Positions 9,853-19,756 of a stretch of 59,600 nucleotides of DNA are shown piece after piece (position 1 is the stretch's first letter; every line of letters begins with the position of its first letter). The notes beneath the pieces were generated by a model, which ran no database searches, was not told where the DNA came from, and worked only from the letters and a program-made list of their open reading frames with translations. The DNA comes from Allomyces macrogynus ATCC 38327 (taxonomy: Eukaryota > Blastocladiomycota > Blastocladiomycetes > Blastocladiales > Blastocladiaceae), in contig GG745331.1 in the NCBI GenBank assembly GCA_000151295.1, positions 1,722,265-1,781,864 of the forward strand. Direction: 5' to 3'. Both the position numbers and the translations under genes were made by a program.

Positions 9853-10363
9853 TGCGGGATTGGCTCGCCGAATGAAATGTACTGTGCTTGCCATGTTGTA
9901 TTGAGCAATCTGAAAGAGGAGCCGGCAGTAACGTATGACCAGAATCCATATCAAAGTTCACGCATGCAGCGATCATGAGTGTTGTGACGGCAAAGCACCC
10001 GTTGGACAAATCAAGCTTCTCATCACGACCGTCGCGTGCGTGTGAGGTTCTGCCATCTCAATCCTCCACTTGGACCTCCCTCAGCAATAAAACGATAGAT
10101 TGTGCGTCATTTATAGCCAAGAATAATGTCCCAGTCTCCCTCCAACAATGCCGTTGTGTTCCGCGACGGGCAGCGTGCATGCGCTCTTGGAACACGACGG
10201 GGCGACGTGCCCACGACTATCTCAACGATCTCCACCCGGAAATATCCATGGCAGCACTTGTTGCTTGCTTCTCCACCAGCCATCGAGCTTGCCCGTCGTC
10301 GCTCGATCCCGTTCATCCGTCGCGTTCTCCATGGGCACATCTACCCTCCTCACTCGCCTAACA
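9853..10363. other. Intergenic; 3' flank of the TM gene, source of the 44-kb copy
   Basis: No gene seen. The part from about 10085 (AATAAAACGATAG, then a GCGTCATTTATAGCCAAG block) to 10363 is the 3' flank of the minus-strand TM gene. It reappears, inverted and diverged, at about 44460-44720. Confidence 0.55.
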
Positions 10364-12478
10364 TCAAACCGCCGCACGATGCGCGCTCACGTTCTCCCCC
10401 GACGCCGCATGCATCAACCCCGTCGTCGACGGCGACTTCCCAATCCCGGTCCCGACCGTAGCCCCACCTTTCCCCGGTACAAGCGCCATCCACGCCGTCC
10501 CCACGACTGACGAATACCGGCGCGCCCTCTCCATCTCTTCATCCTCCCCAAATTCTTCATCACTTGCGGACCCGCTGCTGCTACTGCTCGCCATAGTCAT
10601 CGATACGGCCAACGACGACGGCCGCCGCGGAATCGACAGTCGCGCACGCGCCATCGGGGACATCGGCGGTGCCGGTGGCGGCGGTGGAGCGATCGTACCC
10701 GGCGGTGCACGCAGTCGCGGAATCCCCGCGGCGTCCATCGGACGACGAACGGGTGGACGGCGCGGCGACCGGACGGGGGACGAGGGCACGCTCAAGGGCC
10801 GTCTCGCACGGGATGAGCCGGAGCTGGGCGCGTGCCCAAGACTCAGGCGGCGTGTCGGTTCCACGCGCGCGCGCTTGGAGACGTGTTCGTCCATGACCTG
10901 CATCTGCATTTGCGGTGGGGCCAGTGCGCGCGGGAGGAGTGGGGGCAAATGGACCGGCGCGAGGTGCGGCGGCGGCGGGAGCGGGTGCGGCAGTGGCGGG
11001 AGCGCGTCCGGCACTGCCGACGATGAGGGCACCGTAACGTGCATCGCGAGCGCGTCGAGTTGCGCGGGGGCCAGGGTCATCGCGAGCGTGGGCGTCTTTC
11101 TCGGCGAGGTTGATGGCGATTCGGGCATGCCGAGCGGCGCAACCTGGTGGTGCGGCGGGCTAGTCGCGCGCGGATGGACGCCAGCCGACCGGACGAGGTG
11201 CAGGTCCGGCAATTCGTCGAGCGGCAAGCTCAGGCGGCGGAAATCCATGGACGGCGTGTGCGGCCGGGCACTGCCGGACTCGAGGTCGGCGCCAGCGTCG
11301 CTGCTGTCGTGGTCGCTCGCGTCGTGTCGTGGCGGACGCTTGAATGCGCTCGGGCCGCGATGCCGACGCCGGTATTGCGTGACGAGGACGGCGGTCATGC
11401 CAATGATCACGAGCGCCGGGACGACGATGCTGATGCCGAGGACTACAGGGCTCGAAGCCGAATTGTGGGGTGCGTTGGATGCCGAAGAAGCCGTGTTGGC
11501 GACGGTGCCGCCAGGTGCGTTGGTCGGCAAGGGAATGGCCGAGATGTCGCTCGTCATGGATGGCGTCGGGGTGGCCGTGATAGCGGCAGCCGTCAGCGTC
11601 GCCGTGTTGGTTGCGAAACTCGACGCGAGGATCACCGTTGCACTCGGCGTGATGGATGCTGGATCCTGCGACCACGCTGGCACGGATACTGCCCCGGCCA
11701 GAGGAGCGCTCGCGGGCGACACGAGGGTGGAGGAGGCAGGTGCCGCACCCCAGGTTGCTGCCGGAGCAACGACGACGGCCAACGATGACGCCGGCGGCGC
11801 CATGGCGCCGGCATTCGGATCAGAAACCGCGACAGCACCGCCCGTGGTCCCGTCAGGCGAGGCCACCGGAATAGCCTGATCTACACGTACATTTTGCAGT
11901 CGAAATGAGTCGACGAAAACTATCTTGAACAGAGCAGCCCGCGCGTACGCACCTGCTCCGGCCTCCACAGTGCCGCCCTGCACGACAACACCAGCGCCAG
12001 GACTCGCAGCGCCTGCGCTCGCCGGATCGGTCAGCCCGGGCGCGGCGGCAGCACCGGTGCCTGCACTGGTACCAGCGCCAGTCGCGGGGGTCGCGGCCCA
12101 CGCATTCGGGGTCCCGTCGCTGCTCGCGGCAGGACTCTGCGCCGAGCTTGCAGCAGCAGGTACAGCCGCAGCGGGTGCCTGCGCCGAACTCGCTGCAGCC
12201 GGAGCGGCCGGCGCAGGTCTCTGCGCGGCACTTGTGGCGCCCGAAGTCCCCGCAGCGGATCCTTGGGCATTTCTTGAAGTAGTTGGTGCGGATCTCGGGT
12301 TGCCGGCTGGCACGGCACCAGCAGCAAATGGGCCGGCGGGGCTGATGGTAGCGGCAGCCGCTCCCGGCGTCGCGGCAAACGCGCGACTACTAGTGGCGGG
12401 ATTCGGCGACGTAAGGACCGGAGAGACCGGACTCGCAGCAGCGGCGGCGGGCCACCATGGTCTGGGAGTAGCGGCCAT
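10364..12478 (-). CDS. Ala/Pro/Ser/Thr-rich single-pass membrane protein, function unknown
   Basis: An open frame of 704 codons. The first roughly 340 residues are low-complexity Ala, Pro, Ser, Thr and Gly, like a glycosylated stalk. One clear TM segment follows (VVLGISIVVPALVIIGMTAVLV, about 345-367), then a stop-transfer run QYRRRHRG. The cytosolic half is rich in Pro, Ser and Arg, with SPRRPPVRRP and MDAAGIPRL blocks and an acidic SDEEFGEDEEME stretch. The layout recalls fungal wall-stress sensors (Wsc/Mid2 type), but there is no Cys-rich WSC domain and no signal peptide at this start. An N-terminal exon may be missing, and 11880-11955 may hide an intron because it is more AT-rich and breaks the composition. 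Its 3' third exists as a pseudogene copy at 44130-44720. Confidence 0.6.
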   Translation of the reverse strand: MAATPRPWWPAAAAASPVSPVLTSPNPATSSRAFAATPGAAAATISPAGPFAAGAVPAGNPRSAPTTSRNAQGSAAGTSGATSAAQRPAPAAPAAASSAQAPAAAVPAAASSAQSPAASSDGTPNAWAATPATGAGTSAGTGAAAAPGLTDPASAGAASPGAGVVVQGGTVEAGAGAYARAALFKIVFVDSFRLQNVRVDQAIPVASPDGTTGGAVAVSDPNAGAMAPPASSLAVVVAPAATWGAAPASSTLVSPASAPLAGAVSVPAWSQDPASITPSATVILASSFATNTATLTAAAITATPTPSMTSDISAIPLPTNAPGGTVANTASSASNAPHNSASSPVVLGISIVVPALVIIGMTAVLVTQYRRRHRGPSAFKRPPRHDASDHDSSDAGADLESGSARPHTPSMDFRRLSLPLDELPDLHLVRSAGVHPRATSPPHHQVAPLGMPESPSTSPRKTPTLAMTLAPAQLDALAMHVTVPSSSAVPDALPPLPHPLPPPPHLAPVHLPPLLPRALAPPQMQMQVMDEHVSKRARVEPTRRLSLGHAPSSGSSRARRPLSVPSSPVRSPRRPPVRRPMDAAGIPRLRAPPGTIAPPPPPAPPMSPMARARLSIPRRPSSLAVSMTMASSSSSGSASDEEFGEDEEMERARRYSSVVGTAWMALVPGKGGATVGTGIGKSPSTTGLMHAASGENVSAHRAAV

Positions 12479-13493
12479 CTTGTCGTGGAGTGCAGGGCCG
12501 AGCGCGGGTGATCGATGTGTAACAAGAAGTGAAAAGGGGACGCGTCAAGTCGATGCGGGGGGCACTGTCGCGCGTCGGTCACAAGCGCGCGGCAGCGTGC
12601 GTCTAGCTCTTGGTGTTGAGGAGGGAAATCGAGCGCGTCGAGCACGCGCGTTGGCAAGGCAAAGGGGGGGCTCAGACGATGCGCGGCGGTCGAGATTCGG
12701 TGGGCGGAGCGAGCCAGCACGTTGCTTGCGTGTCGAAGCTCTTCGTTAAGTTGGCAGGGGGGTACGCGCGCGCACAGCAGAGCAAAGTGCGCGGGGGACG
12801 CGAGCTGAGCGATGTTGAACTCGGAGAGAAAGAGCGCGCCGGCTCGGCACACCGCCCCACACGTCGTCGTCAACAGATCCTGTCGCCATGGCTGCCGCCG
12901 TGATCATTCTCTCTCGACGTGAGATTGGGCGACAAACTGCAGCTGGAGAAGTTTTTACGCGTGTCTCCTTGCATGCTGGTGGTGGAAGGGTGATCGCAAA
13001 GGCCGGCTGTTCGGTGTTCGGTGCGCACGCAGCTGGTACCCACACGGTCGCGAAGTCGCGCAACATGTCTGCCAGCATCGAAGCGCAAGCGTTGCGTTAG
13101 GTTGCGTTTGATCTGATCGGCATGGCGCACGTCTCCTTTTCGGCGCGGCGGCCGCGGCCCTTCGTTGGCGCGCGTCGAGGTGCGAGATGTGATCAAGGTG
13201 GGAGACAGTCCTCCACGTCGTTTACACGTGTGTCTGGCGTGGCCAAGCAAACCGCGCCATCACCGACCGCCAAACGCTGAGCTGGAGCCGCGATCGCGCA
13301 CTGCGCGGTCTCGCGTGCAAGTGGAGAGTGATGGCGACGAGAAAGCGCGGAACCGCGCCATGAGCTCATGTCGCGATCCAAACAGAGATATCGCGCCCAT
13401 CAAGTGTATGTCGCCCGCGCCAGAGTCGCCCCAAAGCCAAACTCTCCCCCACAAGAAAGTACGCCATCCTCAGACCCCAGATCGTCGCCACAA
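12479..13493. other. Intergenic: TM gene upstream side and phytochelatin synthase 3' side
   Basis: About 1 kb. It should hold the promoter and leader of the TM gene and the 3' flank of phytochelatin synthase, both on the minus strand. Arg/Pro-rich open frames are present on both strands but look like GC-driven noise. An unrecognised first exon with a signal peptide is possible but was not found. Confidence 0.4.
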
Positions 13494-15737
13494 TCACCCG
13501 GTCTGCGTGTCACCAACCGACAACGCCGTGCTGAGCACCGACGACCGCGACCGCGCCATGCTTGGATCCGCAAACACCGATCCGGCCATCCCCGCAACAC
13601 ACGGCACGCACACATCGCACGGCGCGTGCGTATCCGTCCCCACTGTCGCCGCGGCCGCTGCAGCCGCCGCAGCCGCGCGCTCCTCGCACCAAACACTGTG
13701 CAGCGCCCGCATCTGCGCGCGCAACTGCGCAACCTCGTGCCGGACCAACAGCGGCGCATGCTCGACATCCCACAACTCGGCCACTTTCGCGCTCAAATCC
13801 GGCCGCGCAGCCTTCCACTCGGGCGGGAACAATTCCGCGGGCGTGAACGCGAGCAGGAGCAGTGTCAGGAACGCCGGCGTCTTCGGGTCCGAGTACTCGG
13901 GCTGTGCTGCAAACAAGTCTTCCTGCGACGAGTGCGCTGAGGCGACAGGCGAGCAGAACCGGCACCGTGAATGGTGGGTCGCCGGTGGCGCGGGCGCCGC
14001 GGGGATTGCCGTGATCATTTGCAACACCGACTGCGACCGGTGCCGTGACGACGTGCCCGTGCGCATCGCCTGCATGACGACTTGGCACAGTGGGTGCTCG
14101 TGCAGCAGGTGCACGAGCTGCGCGAGCTGGAACGCGTAGGCTTCGCGCAACCGGCCGCCTGTCGAGGTGCGGTCGCGTGGGAGAGGTGGGACAATGTCGC
14201 TGGCCTCGTGGTTCGGCGTCGAGTGGCCGTCGAGAGTACCGTCAAGACCGGGCCCGGCTCTCGCCTCCAATCTCGGACTGCTCGCGGCACTCGGCGGATC
14301 GTGCACGTCGCGCTCAAGTACGACATTGGCCATTTCGTCCGGGATGCACGCCATCAGCTTGGCCACGACCTCGTCAATCCGGTGCGTGTCGATCCCCGGG
14401 TCGGCGAGAATGCGGCGCGGGAACTCGACGCACAGCTGGCTCACGAGCAGCGCGATCGTCGAGGTCGTGAGCGACAGTTTGGGCAGCGACTGCGCGGCCG
14501 GGTTGCGCGAGAGGACCACGTAGCCGCGCGGCTTTTGCGTTACCGAGTCGCACGGGAGGAGCGCGTCCCAAAGCAAGTCGACCGAGACCCAGTATGGCGG
14601 GTACTAGACAAGTGGTCAATGGGGTTAGCGCAAGTGAACAGGCACGCGCAATGCAGTCGAGCGAGACGATTCACGAACCTTGAACCGCGCCACGTCGAGA
14701 ATCAGCACCATGTTGGTCTCGCGGCAGTAGCCCGCAACAGGAGAGAAATGCCCGTCTCCCGTCTGGCTCAGCACGGAGCGGCTGAAACTCACACACAGCA
14801 CCTCGTCCTCGGTTGCCGACGTGCGCTGAATGTCGCGCAAGAACTTGGCCTTGGTGACGCGGTCGCCGCGGTAGACCTTGGCCGACAGGCCGTTGCACAT
14901 GGCCAAGCAACTGAAGGGTGCGCGTGAAAACCGTCAATCGTCGCGTTGTCGTCACCGCGGCCACGGGAGGGGTGGACACGAACCCGAACTCGCCGAGCGT
15001 GATCCCAGTCCGTTTGATCTCCTCCATTGGACGGCAGCAGTCTAACAGATGCGGCCAATCAGATCTCCTTGAAGCACATCATTGCGAAGTGGTCCAGTAC
15101 CGAGCATGGTGTCGTCGTACCACCGCCAGACGCCCTTCCATTGCTGTGACACGCACAAAAGCGACGCGGAACAAGATGATCAGGTCCGTGATCACAGCAC
15201 TCGCGATTAACAAAATTCGTACCCGCTGCGGATCGACGCCAAGCGCGTTCAATACCATACTAAGTGCCCATCCGCCGTCTCGTCAGCCCACTGTCCCCAT
15301 CACAGCACGGACGTGACGGCAATGAGCCGTACCATAGTGTCGACGGGCCGCACAGCGCCGGCTCCGACTGTGTCGTGAATCTACGCCAACGATCGGCTCA
15401 GACCAACTCGATTCCGAACGAGCGACACAAATTCGCAATAGAACACGAACTGGCTTGCGAGGCGGAAATAGCCTTCGACGTTGCCCTCGTTGAGCGCGCA
15501 CCGGAACAGATCCTTGCCGACCGGCGACGCGAAATCAATACACGTTGGCGGCAGCGCGCGCTTGTAAAAACTAGCGAGAGCAGGCGCAGCCACGGGCGGT
15601 GGGGGCGAGACGGGAGGCGATGGTGCGGTCGTGACTGGTGACGACGGACCGGTGGCCGATGGCGGCTGCGGCGACGACGACGCGTGGTTCCACTTGGTGC
15701 TGGGTTCGGGCCCAGCGGAAACGGCCGACGTGGGCAT
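13494..15737 (-). CDS. Phytochelatin synthase (glutathione gamma-glutamylcysteinyltransferase)
   Basis: Seven exons (15737-15451, 15380-15333, 15259-15223, 15143-15101, 15041-14984, 14910-14679, 14603-13494) stay in frame for 604 residues. The enzyme polymerises glutathione into phytochelatins that chelate cadmium and other metals in the cytosol. The papain-like domain (about residues 55-265) is complete: FYKRALPP and IDFASPVGK at the start, the catalytic Cys in QSEPALCGPSTL, WKGVWRWYDDTMLDCC, MEEIKRTGITLGEF, the catalytic His in QTGDGHFSPVAGY and the catalytic Asp in VLILDVARFKYPPYWV. Each splice join restores family sequence. The C-terminal half is variable, as usual, with Cys pairs (RCRFC, CDVC) that may be the metal-sensing part. 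The gene diverges from QCR10. Phytochelatin synthases are sparse in fungi. Confidence 0.93.
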
Positions 15738-16208
15738 GCTTGGATCAGGGAAACGGGGTCGGTCGCGAGCTTTTCGAATGGTGGACCGTGATCACAGCAG
15801 GTGGTATTTTGCGGTCGCGTCTCGCGCGACGACCACGGAAATGGATGGAGCGGCGCGGGAATCGGTGGGTCGCGCGCTGCACTCTTTTCTATTTATGCAG
15901 CAAGTTGACGGTCGGGTTGGGCCGTTGGAGCGCGAGGAGCGCGAGATGTCGAGGACGGCGGGGGTGAACAGAAATATGTTGCCTCTGATCACTCTCGGAA
16001 AATGAGCCTGCCACAGCCATCGCCTCCACCTGACACGTACATTTGTGTTGATTGTGGATTTGGCTGTCGCAAGTGTCGAGCCGGGCAGGCTTGTTTCCAT
16101 CGCCGGTTCTTTTATTTTGGCTGCCGCCAACCACCAAGACTTGCCGGCCGCTCTCCGCTCGACTCCGCTGCTCGTCCTCGCGCCCAACTCCCCGCAATCC
16201 CCACCACG
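15738..16208. promoter_or_regulatory. Divergent intergenic region (phytochelatin synthase / QCR10)
   Basis: About 470 nt between divergent starts. A CTATTTATGC element near 15889 is the only TATA-like sequence seen. No metal-response element could be recognised with confidence. Confidence 0.4.
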
Positions 16209-16511
16209 ATGCGCCCGCAGGTTACCTCTGGCCTCCAAGTCGCCGGCTTTGGCGTCAAGCGCCTCTCGCAGTGGTAGGCGCGCTTTCGCCCGACAAGCTG
16301 CAAGTGCCAACGAGCTCGACCGCGCTCACCACCGACTGTCCGCCCATCTAGGGTCCCGACCCTTGCCGTCTGGGGCGGCGCAGCGGGACTCGGCGTCCTC
16401 TACTTTGCCGAGAAGATTCCGATGATCCGCCGCGACGTGCTGCAGAACATCCCCGTTATCGGCGCGCACTGGCGCAAGATGGTCGAGGAGGCCGACGCTG
16501 AGGCGCAATAA
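16209..16511 (+). CDS. QCR10: Cytochrome bc1 complex subunit 10
   Basis: Two exons (16209-16273 and 16352-16511) give 74 residues. The N-terminus is basic and amphipathic (MRPQVTSGLQVAGFGVKRL). One TM segment follows (LAVWGGAAGLGVLYFAEKIP), then RRDVLQNIPVIGAHW, the conserved tail of fungal Qcr10. This small subunit of respiratory complex III sits in the inner mitochondrial membrane near the Rieske protein. Size (yeast 77 residues), TM position and the IP...IG motif all fit. The phase-2 intron makes the Trp before VPTLAVW. Confidence 0.85.
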
Positions 16512-16950
16512 GGCGGCCTGCTCGTCGGTTGCTGTCGTTTGGCGGCCTGGCGGAACTCTGACTTTGCCGAGCGTCAAATCCTTGGTACGTTTGGCTCGGC
16601 CGTGTCGCCAGACAAGTTCGACCAATAGCTGATCCTGAATTGTCGTGCCCTCCTCCGCAATCCGCATCGTTTCGCGTCCCATCGTCATCCCCCGTCACTG
16701 TGTCCCGCCATTAACGCGTGCTTCTGCAGTCTTTTGCGTCGCGGTCCTGCACCATGTGGTTGTGGGTCGCGACCTCCAGTTCCCCTCCGAAAGTATAGTC
16801 TAATTTGAATGAACGGGACTCTGGCCAGCGTCGCCTGTCAGGTTTTCCATCAGTTTGTGTTCAATGGGCGTGGTGTGTCCTGCTGGTTCAGCACCAACGA
16901 TCAACATAATTTCCTCCTCGACATTCAAATCATCAACCAACCCGACCTCC
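16512..16950. other. Intergenic: QCR10 3' side and CUZ1 promoter
   Basis: About 440 nt with no coding signal. The proximal part before 16950 is AT-richer, as expected for a promoter. Confidence 0.4.
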
Positions 16951-17856
16951 ATGGAACTCCCAACTCTCGGCAAACAGTGCTCCCGTGCCGACTGCGCACA
17001 ACTCGGTCAGTGCTGCTGCTCAATGACGACGACGACCATCAAACAGCCAGTGCTGACCGCCTACGACCAGATTTCCTGCCCATCCAATGCACGCACTGCC
17101 GGCAGCCGTTTTGCAAGGACCACGTCCAGCCCGACGACCACGCGTGCGATGCGCTCCCCGCCCCCGCGATCGCGTCCGGTCACGCGCCAACCGCCAAGGT
17201 CCAGTGTGGGGTCGCGACATGTACGACGGCCGATTTCCAAATGGTCGTGCCGTGCGCGCAATGCCAGGGCCAGTTTTGTCTCGCGTACGTGGTCGTTGTT
17301 GGTTCTGTCCCGATTGTGGACCACGTATCTTGACGCGTCGCGATGGTTTAGGCACCGGCACGCCGACCAACACGCGTGCGTGCGTGTTGGAGGTGACACG
17401 GACCCGAACGCCAAGGCGCGCGCGCTGTTGCAAAAGCACTTCCCAGGCAGTACGACGTCGAGCAGCGCGGCCGCGCCCGCCGCGACGACGACCACGTCCT
17501 CCGCGACACCGCGCCCCGTGCCCAAGAAAAAACTGCCCATCCTCGAGCTCATGAAACTCAAGCAAAAAGCGCAGGGCGACGCGAAAACCCCACCCGCACA
17601 GCGATCCTACCACGCCGTACACCTGCCGAACAGCACCGTTGCGGTGCGGTACTTCCCGAAATCCGCATCCGTCGGGCGCGTGCTCGACACGGCGTTTGCG
17701 TTGACGGGGATGAACTGGAAGTCGACGGTCGCGACGCACGACGTGTTTTTGGTCGTCGAGGACGACGTGCGGCTGCCGACGAACGCGGTGTGGAGCGAAG
17801 TGGTCTCGGATGGCGCGACGGTCGTGCTGAAGGTGGTGCCAAAATCCAATGCTTGA
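16951..17856 (+). CDS. CUZ1: AN1-type zinc finger / ubiquitin-like protein (Cuz1/ZFAND1)
   Basis: Three exons (16951-17005, 17071-17284, 17352-17856) give 257 residues. The first AN1 finger is CSRADCAQLDFLPIQCTHC, then FCKDH and H.C. The second is VQCGVATC with VPCAQCQGQFCLAHRHADQHAC, and two of its zinc ligands come from different exons, so the splicing is well supported. A Ser/Thr/Ala linker, a KKKLPILELMKLKQKAQGD helix and a C-terminal ubiquitin-like domain (YHAVHLPNSTVAVRYF to VVLKVVPKS) follow. Yeast Cuz1 links Cdc48 and the proteasome, notably under arsenite stress. Domain order and length match. The gene converges on GET4 about 95 nt away. Confidence 0.87.
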   Translation: MELPTLGKQCSRADCAQLGQCCCSMTTTTIKQPVLTAYDQISCPSNARTAGSRFARTTSSPTTTRAMRSPPPRSRPVTRQPPRSSVGSRHVRRPISKWSCRARNARASFVSRTWSLLVLSRLWTTYLDASRWFRHRHADQHACVRVGGDTDPNAKARALLQKHFPGSTTSSSAAAPAATTTTSSATPRPVPKKKLPILELMKLKQKAQGDAKTPPAQRSYHAVHLPNSTVAVRYFPKSASVGRVLDTAFALTGMNWKSTVATHDVFLVVEDDVRLPTNAVWSEVVSDGATVVLKVVPKSNA

Positions 17857-17950
17857 ATGAATATTACAGCAGCGCCTGCGCGTCTCGTTCTCGTTCTCGT
17901 TCTCCAAATGCACGCCCACGACCCGTCCTCTGGTTTCTCGACAAACTCAC

Positions 17951-19232
17951 TCACTGGCCGCCGCCCATGAGCGACGCCATAATGTCCTGCAGGAAGTTGG
18001 GCTGCGCCTTGCGTGGGCGGATGTTGAAAACGGTCTCGCCCACGCGTTCGAGGAGCTACCATCGGACATTGCGTCAGTTTCCATTACGCGTACAGCGTGC
18101 GGGTTATGCCAAACCAAGCAAACGCACGTCGCGCAACGGGTCGTTTTCCGGCACGCTCACGAGGTACTGCTGGCACAGCGTCTGGTATCCTGCGGCCGCC
18201 ATGGGCCCACGCTGCGCGGTCATGATCACAAGCTGCACGAAATTGAGGACCGGGATCGTGTAGAGCGTCAGGTGGTTGGACGTGGCGGCCGCCGTCGCGA
18301 TCGTCGTGCTCTTGATGGCTGGGTCGATCGATTCGAGGTGCTTGGTGAAAGTCGTGAAGAAGGTGAGCGCGTGCGCGATGCGCAGCGTCGAGAGGTACCT
18401 GGTCGGCAGATGGGTGAGCGTGAGTGGGTGGAGAACGAAGGCAGGGCGGGTGGATGAGTGGGGGGCGTACTGCAATGTCGGGGTCAAGGTCATGTTGGCC
18501 AGGTTCTCGGGCTTGAGGTTCTTCTTTTGGCCCTCCTTGAGAATGAGCACGGCGAGCGATTCGGCCGAGTCGGTGGTGCCGAGGATAAAGTGCCGTTGCG
18601 CGTCCTCAATCTTGTCCACTAGAACACATGGTCATGAGTGTCCGCTCTCCTCGAAAACTCAGCGGGTTCCGAGAAGCGATGCGCGTACCGCCCGCAAGAA
18701 TGACGCCAATCTGGTGGTGCAGTGCCGGTTCGCCCGACGCAAACTCGCCGCATTTGGCGGTCCACCTAGTCATTAACGGGTGGTGAGCCTGCTGTACGCA
18801 TGGACTGTCCAGTCGTCCAACTGATCTCCCGTACTTGATGGCATGCTTGGCGAGATCCCTGATCTCCTTACCGTCGGCCGGGAACGCGTCGAGCAAGTCG
18901 AACAGCAGCGTCAAGTTGTCCTCGCAGACGGCCACGTTCTCGTCGGTCCACGTCTTGAGAATCACGTTGGTCATGTCGAGCGCCGACCCGTACTGCTTGT
19001 GTTCGCAGAGCAGGCGCGTGCCATTGGCGAGCAGGTCGACGGCCTCCGTGATGCGCTTGCCCTTGACGTAGCTGGAGACGGCGGCGCGTCAGGACAGCGC
19101 ACTGGTGCTGGTGATCATGACCACGCAGATCGACGCGTACCGGTTGCACACGGTCAGGTACATCTGGTGCGCGCCATAATAGTCGCCATTTTCGAGCGAG
19201 AGCTTGAGCTTCTTGAGGACACGGTCGGTCAT
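17951..19232 (-). CDS. GET4: Get4/TRC35, tail-anchored protein targeting
   Basis: Several exons (19232-19141, then from 19071, and on to 17951) join into an all-helical protein. It starts MTDRVLKKLKLSLENGDYYG and HQMYLTVCNRYVKGKRITEA, continues with LLCEHKQYGSALDMTNVILK and KWTAKCGEFASGEPALHHQI, then DKIEDAQRHFILG, PVLNFVQLVIMTAQRG, and ends PNFLQDIMASLMGGGQ. These are typical of Get4, which with Get5 hands tail-anchored proteins from Sgt2 to Get3 in the cytosol. At least five introns are needed; donors are GTACGC, GTACGG or GTGCGT. One in-frame intron (about 18490-18395) is inferred because the open frame carries a Pro/His-rich insert foreign to the family. The gene is divergent from TRF4 across a retroelement insertion. 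Confidence 0.87.
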
Positions 19233-19502
19233 GGTGGTAGCTGGACTGGACACCTGGATTTCGCGGTGCTGCAGCTGGTACTGGTCCTGATGCGCTGGTC
19301 CAAGTCGTCGTTGCAGGTGGCGATCCAGTTGGTGGTCGCTGGTGGAAGTGGTGGAGCACACCCGACGCAATCGACGAGAACACGGCTTCTGCAGGCGAAT
19401 ATCAGTCAGGTGGCGAACGATGGCCGTGGCGGCTGTGCCTCTGATCACTCCCCACCGCACCACCTGCCGCATCCACCAGATAATTCTCCAACAGCAGCGA
19501 CC
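19233..19502. promoter_or_regulatory. GET4 promoter remnant, left flank of retroelement
   Basis: About 270 nt between the GET4 start and the insertion point. Together with 25506-25618 it was once the short divergent GET4/TRF4 promoter. Confidence 0.5.
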
Positions 19503-19507
19503 ACCTC
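19503..19507 (+). repeat. Target-site duplication, left (ACCTC)
   Basis: ACCTC directly before the left LTR. The same five bases follow the right LTR at 25501-25505, the signature of integrase-mediated insertion. Confidence 0.85.
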
Positions 19508-19676
19508 TGATACGACCGGGACGGGGCCCTGACTGATACTTCGGGGAGGATTGCGTAAGGATGTATTTCGCCCAGCAGCGTCCTTCTTATGTAGGAAGAC
19601 GCCTCACACTATGCGTCTAATTGGGGACCACGTGTTGGCAGGGCGCAAGCGGGGGACGCTTGCATACGCGCCAACA
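19508..19676 (-). repeat. LTR, left copy (3' LTR in element orientation)
   Basis: 169 bp, from TGATACGACCGG to GCGCCAACA on the plus strand. It matches 25332-25500 with one visible difference. It is short for an LTR and contains no obvious TATA box. Confidence 0.93.
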
Positions 19677-19691
19677 ACTCCCTCCCTGCCC
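19677..19691 (-). other. Polypurine tract
   Basis: On the element strand the sequence GGGCAGGGAGGGAGT touches the LTR boundary. This is the expected plus-strand DNA primer site. Confidence 0.75.
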
Positions 19692-19756
19692 GTCCGAGGC
19701 GCGCGACGCGTCGGATCCACGATCGATCCTCCACTCAACCACAACACCACCAACCA

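Noticed and set aside
11853..12101. Cys-rich minus-strand frame as a hidden WSC or chitin-binding domain
   Set aside because: Cys spacing fits no known domain and the frame conflicts with the longer TM-protein frame.
12031..12873. Minus-strand Pro/Arg/Leu-rich frame overlapping the TM gene
   Set aside because: Shadow frame of the Ala-rich coding sequence; no start context or motif.
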